NCBI RefSeq assembly: GCF_022458985.1 | Contig: NC_061782.1 | Span: forward strand, 12,789,672-12,853,671 | Direction of reading: 5' to 3' | DNA from: Mugil cephalus | Taxonomy: Eukaryota > Chordata > Actinopteri > Mugiliformes > Mugilidae | Length of the DNA stretch: 64,000 nt | Made by a program: the position numbers and the translations under genes | In this document: positions 12,101 through 24,758 of the stretch, one piece after another | Layout of the letters: the number at the start of each line of letters is the position of its first letter | Position numbering within the stretch: position 1 is the stretch's first letter | The notes under the pieces: generated by a model | What the model was told of the DNA's origin: nothing | What the model saw: the letters and a program-made list of their open reading frames with translations, nothing else | Database searches by the model: none

Positions 12101-15100
12101 CAAACTCGTTCGAGTGTTACGTCTTTACTTTATGTCAATATTATGAAACCTGCAGCAATTCCCACACCTCATATTAAACCTCAAATTTCTCCTGAATTTT
12201 GGAGCAAAGTAAGAAAAACACAGTGCGGCCTGTGAAGAAGGCCGAACATTCCCACCTTTGTTTGACACAGTCGCCTACCAAAAGGCGCAGTCGCCCAGGC
12301 CCCATTGTGAAATCCTAATAATTAAAGGATTTAGCCAATCAATCTCCCAGTGCAATTTCCTCCATCCTGGCTGCAGCCCAATGGGGTTTCAGGGCAGCCT
12401 GCGGGGGTGAAGGTCATGGACCTATGGGACATGTTCAGGAAGTAGCAGCACACAGCGCAGCCTGTAATGAATATCATGGGCGTCAGGGTAAACACAACAC
12501 CACCAGTCACGGCTCAAATCACACTCTCTCTAGAATATTCTGCATTCCCAGCTAACACTGCACACTCAGTTACTTCAGTGTCTGAGTACAGGGCTGCTTG
12601 CTTAGCACTGTCTGTAAAAATAACTAGAGACTGTGCTCCATGAATGGATTACATTTGACATTTGGCATTAGAAAAAGGGATTCATGGAGCCAATTACTTA
12701 GTGGCACGGCAATTGATAACTGCGCACAAACACACACGAACAGCATGAGCGCGGACCACAAACGATAATAAGCTATTAGATAATAGCCGAGGTATATAAT
12801 AAGACATTAATGTTTCTGCTGGTGAATAATGTGGCCATTGAGAGATGGAGACGTACAGAACAAAGGCTGTATGTCAGACCTGGGAGAGGACATCAATCCT
12901 GCGAGTGTTTAAACCATTTATTTTCCTTAATCACCGATCAACCTCCTGTCAAGTGGTTTGAGCCGGTTTCAGAGAAAATACTCAGTCGGTCAGGGAGATC
13001 TCAAACACAATAAGTCTCTCTATACCTCGCCACCGGCTGCGAAGACAGAAGTGAACCAAAGTGGATCAGAATCAGTCAGATGCCAATTAAATATAAAACA
13101 ATATTCCCACAGAGGGCGCCTGAACGGGAGGTTCATTTTTCACACACAAAAGTCAATATGTCAGGAGAGGTGAAATTGCGGGGCATCAAGTCATGCTGTC
13201 ATCCAGATTTTTATCCACGGGCAGAACATGATGTCCCCCTGAATTTATGTGGCCACCTGTGAGTTCGGGAGGCTTGTATCAGAAAGCAAGGTGCCAGAGG
13301 AGAAAGAAAACCCCCAAACACAAAACTATTTATTGAGACAAATTCAGAGCAGAAAGGGAAATATTTGGTTAGCTCGGCGGCGAGCGAGCGGTCGGTGGTG
13401 TTGGAGCAGTCCACAGTCGAAGTAGGGGGGAAGACAGCCGGCCCTTTGTTTGGGCACAGAATGGTGCACTCCGTGGGGTCACTGCAGGAGGCCCGACATC
13501 ACAGACACAAGGACACACACACAAAACCATAACATTCCTGCGCTTCTATGAATGTTTTATTAACCATGTGAATGGGTCACAGAGTTACACCCCATAGCAT
13601 AACTACAGTCTTCATAGTCACACACACACATATAAACAGACTCCTGCGCTTTCTCACACATGTACGAAGCATGTAGGATTCCTGGTCCTTCCTAACCGTC
13701 CTACCTGCGTCTCCTGTTAGGTCACGCTGTCTGATTCTGCTCAGGAATCCCCGAATCAGTCCAGTTCTTTGGACTCAAATAAGCATTAAATCTTTTTACC
13801 CAAGAGAAGATATATTTTCTTAATTCTCAAACCACAGAGCATTTGGCTCACACTCTCTGTGGCTTTTTGTTGGTCAGAATGTCCCCCCTCTGGATAGGCT
13901 ACAGACATCTCTGTCTTATTTTTCCAGAATCATCCTAGCGAAACACTGTGGAAAGAGATGCTGCTAAAATCTCAACAGCACTGAAGCAGAGATTTGAGGG
14001 TCCCTGGTCTCAAAACTTCAGGCCAAAACTTTTCCAAAAAAAAAGCTAAAATTACTTATTTGGCTGGATGCAGTGGAATTGTTATGAAATTGCTAATTTT
14101 CTTTCTTCCCAAGGTTCAGATAAGAAGATTACAGCGTGCAAACACTTGGCTTAAACTGACCCCCTTTTATTTTTATGAGCACAAGACATTGCCAGTTAGT
14201 CCGTCCCACATACGTGCACAGCACTCCTCTACTTGAACCAGGCATATCACCATCAGTCACTGAAGGATGACTGGCCAATAGTTGATGCATGCCAAATTCC
14301 TCTTGCCCCCACACAAACATCTATCAGACCCCCGCGGCTACGTATTGGAAACAGAAAGTCTCGCCCAATACCATACAAAGGTGTTAAACTCGGAGCATTT
14401 CCAGAACCTTGCACCACACACACACAGTGGCATGTTAATCCCTCACACTCCTCTGTACCCCCACAGAGAGCAGAACACAACTGCTGTTTGGTTTGGACAG
14501 CCCTGCGAGGGGACCTCCATGTTGTACAAACTATAACACAGTGTGGCCCTGTAACACAGCCCGAGTAGTCAGATACAACAAGCTTCACAGTTCAGTGCTG
14601 CTGGAGAGATCAACTGATATCTCTCAAGACCCACATTATAAAACAGTCATTCAGGCCCCGCAGCGATAAATCATATCAGTATCCCAGAAGCCTTGAGCCC
14701 GTTCGTGCATTAATATTTAAGCTATGCGCATTGTGTTCATCTGGTCATTTCTGTTTCATGTCTCTTTGCGCTCCGCAGTGCACTGATGCATGCCGTGTGT
14801 TACGGTGGCTGGAGTTTCAGCTGTCCTCTTAATGCGACTTCTGCTCCTAAAGATCACATTTCTGCATGTCTACACTTGGCATGAAAGTGGATGTTATATA
14901 TCTGATGTGGCTGTATTTATAAAAAAAAAAAAAATCTGATCTCAAGTGACTCAACTGACTGCTTCCACATGTGGCTTTGGAGATCTAACAGTATCCTAAG
15001 CCAAATGCAAAATGTTTTTGTCCTCTGACCTATTACTTCATATATACCCCTGTGCTTCAGTCAGCGACATTAAAGTAGAATGATGTGCAACCATGGCCTT

Positions 15101-15917
15101 CCATCACCAGTGGCTTCTCTGTCCTGCTGTTTTTTAATCTTATTATGATCTAGAGATGCCGCTGTCGTCGTGGCTATGATGGAGAGAGGAGCATTATTGC
15201 AGATAATGCCCAGCATTAATCTCACACTGCCCCACATATTGGAAGGTTAGAGGTCAAAGCCATTTCATGTTGTCTTCCTCACGCTTGAACTTGCACCAGG
15301 TCACCTCCTCCTCAGAACTATTCGTTTTGACCCTAATGTCCTGGTTTCAGATATCACTTCTCTCCCCGCTCGCTCACATGTCGGACCTGTCCAAAATGTT
15401 GAGGAATTTCAGCATGAACTCCTTCATTTTGTTTATGACTCCGTCTGCCTGGGACGTAAAGGTCTCCTTGTTTATTTCCATGTGCTACTTCAGAGAGAGC
15501 AGCAAGAAGACACTCCCACTCCCCGTTGTCATAATGACAAGGCCTATTTAATGGCTTGTTAATAACAGAGGACAACAGCTCATTCTTGGGTAACTATTGT
15601 TTGGTTTTTCAAATTGTATTACTTCCAAAGAAAACATAGTATCTTTTTCAGTATCTAAGGAGTTGTGATTTACAGAGTGGTCCTTCCAAATCCTCATTGG
15701 ATTGCTCGCATTTTTTGAAGATAACCAAATGGAGAGCAGGATTGCTTGCGTTCAAATAAATAACCACAGCATGTAAATCACATTTTGTTTTGAGTATAAG
15801 TCAACATGGTATGGGCGAAGGCAAAGCGCTCGTGTGTTTGTGTGCTATGACAAACCCGTGAAGTATGCCACTTCAGCTCCTCCACAATGCTTCTCCACTA
15901 TCCTGCAAACATGCGTG

Positions 15918-15943
15918 CACACACACACACACACACACACACA
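15918..15943. repeat. (CA)n microsatellite
   Basis: Thirteen uninterrupted CA units. Confidence 0.95.
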
Positions 15944-16090
15944 AATACACGCTTTCAAACACACCCTGAGAATAGCTCAGATTTAAGACCTGTCGCTTGT
16001 GTGGAACATAGTGAAAAGGAGTATCCTGCGGGGCCCTTGGGGGCCAGAAAGGTACTAAGTAGCTCTCTCTCTCTCTTTCTGTGATTGTGC

Positions 16091-16129
16091 ATGTGTGTGT
16101 TTGTGTGTGTGTGTGCGTGCGTGTGTGTG

Positions 16130-16170
<41 letters not shown>

Positions 16171-16171
16171 T
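16091..16171. repeat. Long, slightly impure (GT)n microsatellite
   Basis: About 80 bp of GT units with a few interruptions (TT, CG). It is followed about 100 bp later by a pure CA tract, the reverse complement of the same unit. Long open frames crossing this area are products of the repeat. Confidence 0.95.
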
Positions 16172-16273
16172 GTGGTGGAGAGTGACCTGAGAGGCCCAGC
16201 TAGTTACAGCCTCTCTGCTGGAGACCACCACTTCCACAAAACAAGCATTGTTGGTACAGGACTCCAGACACCA

Positions 16274-16274
<1 letters not shown>

Positions 16275-16338
<64 letters not shown>
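16275..16338. repeat. Pure (AC)n microsatellite, 32 units
   Basis: An uninterrupted 64-bp AC tract. With the GT tract upstream it forms an inverted pair about 950 bp before the gdf10 start codon. Confidence 0.95.
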
Positions 16339-16340
<2 letters not shown>

Positions 16341-16867
16341 GAAATAACTCGTACGCACATACTCATACAGGAATACATATGCACACCACAAGACAAAAAA
16401 ACCGTGTCGGGCTTGAAACCAGCTATTCCAAGAGAGGTCATGTTCTGTTTGCCATGACTAAAATCACGGTGAGTCTCCATGTCACAGCTGGAGCACAGTC
16501 TCTCTGGACAGAACTGTCTCTCTCACACACACATAGAAAAACTCACATACTGTACAAAATGTGGATCGTTGTCTCGACAATAGCCCTTGGGTGGTTCTTT
16601 GGACTATTATGGTAGGTGTTTCTATGCTAATTATGTGTGACTGGGAACATGTCAGAAGCCGTTACTGGAAATATTGTAGTGAGCTGGAAATAGTGAGGTG
16701 GAATTATGTTGAGAAAAAAAAAAAAAAGCACAGTTTGTTGAGTTACAACAGAGGCTTTGTTTGACCAGTGCTAAACAAATAAGAGCACGTTCAGTTCTGG
16801 AACTCTGCGCCAAAAAACTGCATCATTGTTATTATTACAACCATGAAAAGTTACGCGCGGAGCACAT

Positions 16868-16906
16868 ATCATCATCATCATCATCATCATCAACAACAAC
16901 AACAAC
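16868..16906. repeat. (ATC)n-(CAA)n compound microsatellite in the gdf10 promoter region
   Basis: About eight ATC units pass directly into about five CAA units. The tract lies some 390 bp before the gdf10 start codon, in the promoter or distal 5' leader; I cannot place the transcription start. Confidence 0.85.
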
Positions 16907-17294
16907 GTGATCAGAGAGATGGGGGTCAGCATCATGACCTCCACTTCTGGCTGCGCGCTCTGCTCAGACCTCGTTGGCTGACAGGAGCGTACGTCAGCGC
17001 CTCTCACCGCTCCAACCCCCTCATGCCTCTGGCGGTCACACAGACGCAAGTGTAAAAGTAGCAGCTTCAACTGTTGCCCGGACTAACCCATTCAGCATCC
17101 AGGTCCCACACACTTTGACAGAGAGGAGAGAGACGGCGCGAAGAGTGTGGAGGGGGGAAAGTAAGAGGAGAGCTGGAACATTTGCGCACAGCTTTTCTTG
17201 TCTGGATTGGGCTCGGATAGCTCTGGACTGCACAGTTTGCCCCTTTCCCTTGGATTTTTGTATTGGTTTCAGGACTTGGAGTGAATTTCTAAGA

Positions 17295-20200
17295 ATGAGT
17301 TCCTCGCACCTGTTCCTGCTGATGTTGAACTGTTTGCTGGGCGCCGCATCGGTCAGGACAGTAACCGAGGACAGCAGTTTCCTCCACTCCTCGTCGGATC
17401 CGTTCTCAGATGACCTGGATCTGGACATGGTCTCCCAGCACATGTCCAGATTGTACGAGAAATACAACAAGGAAAACCGACTCAAAGAAGGAAACACCGT
17501 CAGGAGTTTCAGAGCCAGCCAAGGTGTGTGAACACATTAAACCTGCCAGCAGCACGCAATCGCCTGACGCCTTCAAAGAATAAAAAAAGCGTACAAAGTG
17601 CATGCATTTAGATATAATTTTGGAGCCGAATTTAAAATCTATTTCGTCTGCCTTTTGTGCGACAGAAAAAAAAATATGAATAGAATAAGTGTGTGGTCAG
17701 AAAGGTGGCCTTGATTCTCTTCATGGATGGTTATTAAAAGTGCAAGCGCTCAGTGGGGCTGCATGTCTCGGTCAGACGCTCTAAATAGGTAGGATTGTTT
17801 TGGAACAGTCTGAGAATGCATTTAAATGATTTTGGGACGCTGTGGGCACGCTGGGTTTGTGGTAGCAGCTGTGCCCCTTGTGCGCGGACTCTGATCAATT
17901 ACCCCAGACAGACGCGCAAGAATGCATGTGATTCCCTGCGAGCTATGGTCAGTAAAATCCTTTACAGTTAAACCTGAGTGGCAGTTACGTGAAAAGGGTC
18001 AGAGTCCTGGCTCCTGTGTTCCTGTTGTTCCTACAGGACACAAGTGTTTCAACGTCCTGGAGTCGGGGGGCTTAAAGCGCAGTCGTTCCTCTCTGTCTGA
18101 CGCTGTTTTTATAAACACAACTCACAGACATTTATATCCCACATAGTTCTCGGATAGCATATCATAACACGCGTGTATTTTTATTGCAGAGGCTTGGTGT
18201 AATCCAAGGAGAGATGTAAGAGAGTTTTCACAACAATGTAAGACCTGTTAAAACAGTTGATTATGTCTTGGTGTCTGGGCAGACAGTGCTGGCTGTATTA
18301 AGCTTAAGGGGAAGCTTTAAGAGAAACTGAGGTAAGCACTTCCATATGCAGGCTGAATCCGAGGTAATGTATATCTCTTGAGTCGGTCTATACTTCCGCT
18401 GAACTCTTATACAATGAACAATAACTCTGCTGTTGAAGTTAATGTTCATCATGAATATGTAGCTCTCTGCTCTCCGCTCCTCCCACCCAGATCCCCAGAG
18501 TCTGGTTCCTCTTAAGGATACCTTCTGAAATCCTACCAGCCACATGTAACACCACGAGGAAAGGTGTTTAATTGTCACCCCTTCCTTTTTAAAAAAAAAA
18601 AAAAAAAACTTTAACCACATAAGAAAAGTTTTGGAGCATCACGAAACCTTTTTCTAAAGCGCTTTGTTATTCATATGGGAGTTCATCATTGCTTATTTCC
18701 ATTTCAGTCGTTCTTTAAAGTGGGATTTATTTTCTAAAATTGCTGTAGCCTATTACGGAAAGCTCAAACGGCTGAGTTCAAAGAGGGTTCATTTCCTGGT
18801 TACCATTTTCTCCACTGGCCAATGTTTCTGTTTTATACTCACATCAAATGTTTTGTCCCCAAAGTCAAAGAACGAAAGGATAATCATGGAATAATTTTGC
18901 GAAAAGTATCCCTTTTCAAAAGAACACCAAAGCACCTGTGAGACATAAAACTGCCCAATTGTTTCCATGTGGACCTTTGAAAAGCAACATGTTCACTGTG
19001 GTGCTGTTCACCTGCCTGACTGACACTTGTTGATTGACTGTCTTTGCAGACTCTGACGACCACAGGATGATGTACCAACTAAACCTTACAACCCTCCAGG
19101 ACTCAGAGGTCATCCTTTCTGCCACATTCCACTTCCTGCTCGACAGGCACCCACATCAAAAACCCTGGTTCTGTAAACGCTTCAAGAGCCCATCCTGTCG
19201 TTCATCGGCCATCCACCCTGCTCCCTCCATCAGCTTGCTTCTTCACTCTGTCTCCTCTGGGTCAGAGGTCAGATCTGGGTCAATGGGGTCATTTTTAGGC
19301 AATGTGACCTTCCACCCCCACAGGAGAGGGGTGTGGCAGATGAAAGATGTGACCCAGGTCATAAAGAAGGCACGGGATAAGGGTCATCTGCTGGTGTCAG
19401 TTGAATTGGACTTGGGGCAGCAGCACCAGAAGAAACCAGAGGAGATACTCCATGCTAGAAGCATGCCATACCTGCTGCTGTATGCCGACGATCAAGCCTT
19501 GGCAGAGCCCAACAGTGTGGCTGCAAGCCTCCAAAGATATGACCCTTTCAACGAGGGAGGAGAGCCCTCACATTCCTCTCAGCTCCTCCACAGACCTGAC
19601 TCCTCACCAGAGTTGAAAGGACGTGTGAGAAGGGAAGCAAATCTGCTCTCTGACCCCATCCAGAACAATGAGCTGCCTGAGGTTGACTACAGACCCGATG
19701 GAAACAGGAAAGATGACCTTTGGGAGAGCACTTGGTACCTGGCGCTCAAACCCAAACCCAAGTTGGAAAGGAAGGAAAAGAAGAGAAAAAGTCAAGAGGA
19801 AGAAGAAAAGGGGCAAGATGGAAAGGTGCACGACCCTCAGGTTCTTAAAGAAGAAGAAACAACATCCCGGGGGATCAAAACCGATGACACGTCAACTGTG
19901 AAGAAAGATAGTTACGCGGTGACTACCAGTGACAGGCGAAAGCATGAGAGGAGAAATGAGGAAAGGGATGGAAAGAAACCCAAGGGGAGTGCTAACACTC
20001 AGTCGATTTTGAGTTTTGATGAGCAAACGATGCGTAAGGCCAGGAGACGGCAGTGGGGGAACACGCATCACAGAGGCTGTTCCAGGAGGAACCTCAGAGT
20101 GGACTTTGCAGACATTGGCTGGAGTGAATGGGTCATAGCGCCCAAGGCCTTTGAGGCCTACTATTGTGCTGGCACATGTGGATTCCCCATGTCCAAAGTA

Positions 20201-20516
20201 GGTGCACAAACATCTAAACGTGCTTGCTATTCTGAAGTTATATTGAATAATTATGCTGTGTTGCTGTCTTTCCTGTTACTGATTTTCTCTTTTGGTTGTT
20301 TGTCCTCCACTCAAATTCTCCCAGGTGGCGAGGCCCTCTAACCACGCCACCATCCAGAGCATAGTCCGAGCGGTTGGCATCATCCCCGGGGTTCCTGAGC
20401 CCTGCTGCGTCCCAGAAAAGATGAGTCCTCTGGGTGTGCTGTACCTGGATGAATCCAGGAACCCAGTGCTCAAGGTTTACCCCAACATGTCTGTCCAGTC
20501 CTGCTCCTGCAGATAG
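17295..20516 (+). CDS. gdf10: Growth/differentiation factor 10 (BMP3/GDF10 subfamily, TGF-beta ligand)
   Basis: Three exons: 17295-17523, 19050-20197 and 20325-20516, joined at GT-AG sites in frame to give 522 aa. The protein is a secreted dimeric ligand precursor. The first ~20 residues form a hydrophobic signal peptide ([19 protein letters not shown]). A TGF-beta propeptide follows, with a furin-type RVRR at residues 268-271 and a basic RRR at 408-410. The C-terminal cystine-knot domain begins at C420 and has the usual seven cysteines, ending SCSCR. BMP3 has the same knot, but [25 protein letters not shown] and VGIIPG match GDF10 better. The chain is longer than mammalian GDF10 (about 478 aa) because of a Lys/Glu-rich insert at roughly residues 310-395. 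In mammals GDF10/BMP3 proteins modulate activin/TGF-beta signalling in bone, brain and retina; the role here is inferred. The a or b duplicate cannot be decided. Confidence 0.92.
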
Positions 20517-20944
20517 GAGGAGAGTATACAGGACACACAACAAAGTGGATGTGGAGAAAAACAGAAAACAGGACTGATGGAGAACCATACCTCTGTTAAG
20601 TGGTTTCCTGATACCGAGGAACAAAGTCATTTTGGCCGTCGTTATTCCTCAAGGAGCATAAGCAGTAGAGAAACCACTTCCATCTCTTCTGTCCTACGGC
20701 AGCAGACTTAAAGAGACGCTTTGTCTGGCAGCTGCGTTAGCAAGAGGAACAGACACTTGTAAAGTCAGTGCTCCACATGTCCGAAGACCAGTAGTTTTTA
20801 TTCTGTGTATGAAATAATATCAAGGATTTCATGAACACAAGCATTTAAGGGATTTTTTTCCTTTTTCTGTGGCCGAATGTAGTTGTTTTTCAAGCAGCTC
20901 ACAGTGAGTTCATGTTCATGTTTTCTTTGAATGCAAAGACTATA

Positions 20945-20950
20945 AATAAA
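20945..20950 (+). terminator. gdf10: Candidate proximal polyadenylation signal of gdf10
   Basis: AATAAA about 430 bp after the gdf10 stop codon. A second AATAAA lies further on at 21401. Confidence 0.5.
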
Positions 20951-21400
20951 AGACTTTATCAATGTGTCACCGGGCAGCTTACACAGCAGCATATGTATGA
21001 GAGAGATTATGAAGCATGTCCGCATTTCTACATACTGTGTCGCGATGTTCTTACTTTTGAGTAAACCATACGCCATATCGCCATATTGTACATACATGCA
21101 GTGTTCATTTGTTTGCAAGTCAAGAATGCTATTGTAGATTCTTTATATCTTAAAGAGGAAGCATCCGTTGAATTACACGGAGCATCTGGAATTCATTTGC
21201 ACCACAAACCTCCTCATAACACTTCAAGAATGTTATAATGAAACCCGCAATTTTTTTTTTTTTTTTTTTTTTATTCTGAATGTGAAACTCGGTTAAAAAT
21301 AATGTGTCATGGTTACTAGATTGTGTATTACTATATTTTAGACTATGTTTTGTACATGTGTATTGTTTAAATTATGAAAAGGTAGCCTTCTATACGTTAG

Positions 21401-21406
21401 AATAAA
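21401..21406 (+). terminator. gdf10: Candidate distal polyadenylation signal of gdf10
   Basis: AATAAA about 885 bp after the stop codon, in AT-rich DNA. The 22-bp T run at 21251-21272 would lie inside the longer 3' UTR. Confidence 0.5.
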
Positions 21407-21429
21407 AAAAAAAAGTAATTTAATCCAAT

Positions 21430-24400
21430 GCTCTTGCTGGGGTGTTGTTGTTTCGCACGGTTTGTGTTATTCTTGGACATTAGGGTGAATGTTTGTTAAA
21501 ACCAACCTAAAAGGGCAACTTTGTTCCGAAATAGCTCCGTACAAAAGCAGGAAGGTTCCACTCACAGATAGCCAGCATTCTCCAAAGGCCTCTTGAACTT
21601 ATTATTACCCCACACCAAAGGCTCAGACGTCTGTTGCCCAGCAAGTAATGTGATGGATGCGGCCACTGTGGATTAATGGTTGACGGAGGAAGCAGGCACA
21701 CACCTATTAGGACGTCAGACACTCGAACTTCAAAACATGGTGCACTTCCCTTTTTCTAACGCCTTTCTGTTTCCTATTCAAACTAAATATTTCCAAGTGC
21801 AGGGTTTTCTTTTTTTAACCAGATGGTCACAGATAGTTGATCTCAGCCACTTTAACCCCACAGGAGGAGGAAACCGGTGACCCACATGGTGCCTAAAGAG
21901 TGCGTTAAGCTGACAGTGAAATGACAGAGAGGACCACTTGATTATTAACCCATTACTCTGTGGTTGGTTCGCCTTCAGCTTCAAAAAGTTGGCACCGAGT
22001 CTCCCCACATCTGTTTGCAACAGCACAACGCTTTGAAGTTGGCCACGACTGGACAGTAACTTTGTCTCAAAAGCGGAGACATTTAGAAACCACTTGAGGG
22101 AGAGGAACAAAAGTTTGAACCCGTGGTCTGTTTATTGAAGATCAAAGTAATGCTGTAGGCCTTGTTTGCGTGCATTGTGCATTGAGAGAAGCCATGATCT
22201 CCCCGAAATGAATTGTCCCATCCTATCTATCTGCAGTTCTCAATCCATTAGATGTACAGGCGACATAAAAGAGTGTTTTATTGACTTACAGCAAGTGTTT
22301 TCTTTTACGCTGACAAGCAGAAAAAATGATGATAACGAAGAATATCTGCAGATAAGAAACTGACTCGCCTAAATTTAGACCTGTAAAGATACTGCACTCT
22401 TTACTACACGGTCATTTCCATTAGACTAATTACATGATTTCTAAAACCAATGGGTGCACCAGTTTCATTTGATTCATTTCTGTGTAACAGTGAAACCTGG
22501 AAACGTTCAAGAAGTTTTAATATTTTATATATTAAACCAGTGAGTATAACTATATGGGATTTTTATCATTTTATATTTAGATTAATACTGTGGCCTGCCA
22601 CTGACAGAACTGCGGCTGTTTTATTGTGAAATGTAAAGATAAGGGGATAGTCAGTATCACAACTCTAAAAAGATTATCTTCGATCACCTACTATGACACA
22701 GGGAGACAGATGAGGAGAGAGAGGTCTGGATTACCAAATTAAAAATTCCGTTTCACCATTCTGTACAGACTTTTCAGACTCTTTAACAAATGCACTATTT
22801 TGCAGCGTCTAACCTCAATTTAAACTGTGGTGATGACTATAATTTGGGTTATTATAAATCGTGTTTACATTAATAGATGTTGTAGTTTCAAAGTGGGCTG
22901 GCCCAGCTCTAATGAACACATCCAGGTTCTTTTCCCCCCCAAATAATCCCCTTTACAGTCTGGGCCCGCAGTCTGCTATTAGAAAGCAAACCCCACGTCA
23001 ACTGCAATCACGGTCACGGGAGAGTTCTTACAATGGTTAATTCCAGCCGAGAAAACCACAGTAGTCTAGGCTCGCCTTCAGAGACCAGTGTGCCGAAAAG
23101 CCAAGACGACGACACGAGGCAAGATCGAAACCAAAAACAATATTTGTTTTTCCGTATGAGGACTGTTCAATTAGGGGAGAGCAATACAGCCATTATTAGA
23201 CAACAGAGGATTTTCTGTGCCTGGGCTTTAATGGCTTTTTCCTTACATGGTTACTGAGCCTGGAAGTGTAATAGTTCTGTTCATTAGGATGTGGCATTAA
23301 CAGAGTGACACACGTGTGTGTCTTAATCACCCATTCAATCATACAGACCACCAGTTATTTTAATTAAAAATCTAATTTTTCTTTAGAAACTGTAAAAACA
23401 TCTACTTTCACTAGTTTTCAAATGCATTACAGAGTTCAAGCCAAGAAATATATACACATATTATTTAAGATACTAAAGCTCAATGATTGACGATTACAAA
23501 CCTGTTGCAGGACATTTGCTCTAATAGCTGCATTTCTTGTGTGCAGTTGTCAGGTCTGGTGTAGGTTTCAGTCTAAAACGACCACAAACAAAATGTCCAG
23601 TAAGGGAACTTTGACATATTTCCTTGAAAGCAACTGTTGACGGTCTGATCTGTAAGTGGTACAAATAAGACTAGTGTTCATGTAAAATTAGATAGCAATA
23701 ATGTGTATGGGGTTGCACGCCTGCTTATGTTACAGAGTGACTTCTCTGCGAACTTCATGCCTCCTTCCCGCCTCATTTACCTGCAACAGAGAGGGCTATT
23801 TGTGTCCATCTGTTCGCGGATCAACCTGATGCTTCCCCTGATTGGTGGAGAAACATAAGATCACAAAACTCAACACCGTGGGTTTTATTTGGACTCCATC
23901 CAGGTTTGTAGATTAATGACAACCAAGAGAAGTGAGTTTTTACCTGCCACCATCGCATTCATGCATGCTCAGGGGTTTTCAGGGCAGGTTTGGTAAAGTG
24001 TTTTGAGACTATTTGTATTGGTATTGAAAACTGACTCTTGATAGGACTTGAGTTTCAGTCTGGAAATTAGCCTCTTAATCTAGGCTTAGTTCAGTGATTT
24101 CAGCATTTTTTTCCCCAAAATACCACTGAAAGTTTTAGTACCTGGTATAACTTTTTCTATGAATTACACGTTCAAAACAAGCAAACAGCAAATATACCTG
24201 ACAGATGTCATTTTCATCCAATGATCAACAAGGGAAGAGAAAAAGGTTGTGGTCTGAGTCGCCGCCTGTTGGAACAGACAACAGTGACACCCTCTGAGCG
24301 CCTCTGAATGACAGTCAAATAAAATACGCAACACGTTTGCTTTACTTTCATCACTTTAAATTTCAAAGCGAATGTGCAAACACACTCAATCCACGTCTTC

Positions 24401-24750
24401 TGTACAAATAAGAGCAGAGAAAAGCTGATAAATAACTGCGTTGAGATGCTTGTGACAATCGTGAGCTGTCCTCCGGATCTCTCCGTGGTTTTCCATCCTG
24501 AGTTCCATAAGGCACAAAATAATCATCAACTTAACATACAGGGGCTAAAGGACAGACAGCAAACTGCAGCGAGATCAGTTCACGCGTAGCTCTATCGTCA
24601 CCTAGTGGACAGACGGTGATGGCTATGTGTGTCCATTTTGCTATTTTACAGCTACCTACATTCAACGTGTTACACCAAAGTCTCGCCGTGAAGTCTAAGC
24701 TTGTTAAATACGAGCATTATTCGGGAAATAAATAGAGTTCTTTTTGTCCC
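21430..24750. other. Intergenic spacer between convergent gdf10 and the PRDM8-like gene
   Basis: I see no coding exon. In the sister block on human 4q21 FGF5 lies between PRDM8 and BMP3; no FGF-like exon is visible here. A stretch at about 23,990-24,050 weakly resembles a fish retroposon tail (gtaaag...ttgagac). The 3' UTR of the PRDM8-like gene must enter from the right; the first TTTATT (AATAAA on the minus strand) is near 23,884. Confidence 0.55.
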
Positions 24751-24758
24751 TTCTTGTC

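Larger units (their letters stand above)
1..16850. other. Gene-poor flank upstream of gdf10
   Basis: I find no supportable coding exon here. The open frames are short, overlap on both strands and resemble no family I know. The region has scattered CA microsatellites, poly-A/T runs and a few repeat relics listed separately. Parts of 11.5-12.8 kb are low in simple repeats and contain several TAATTA/CAATTA-type homeodomain-like words, which is compatible with regulatory DNA but not proven. The stretch may be intergenic or may hold enhancers of gdf10. Confidence 0.6.

Noticed and set aside
14233-14588. Overlapping 111-codon frames on both strands
   Set aside because: No domain, start context or splice structure supports either; both resemble chance frames in GC-neutral DNA.
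16055-16615. Long open frames on both strands (141 and 176 codons)
   Set aside because: They are translations of GT/AC microsatellites.
17295-20516. Calling the ligand BMP3 because PRDM8- and ANTXR-family genes lie next to it as on human 4q21
   Set aside because: Propeptide and knot residues (EPNSVA/LQRYDPF, ALKPKPK, VGIIPG, YPNMSV) match GDF10 better, and the receptor is ANTXR1-like, not ANTXR2-like.
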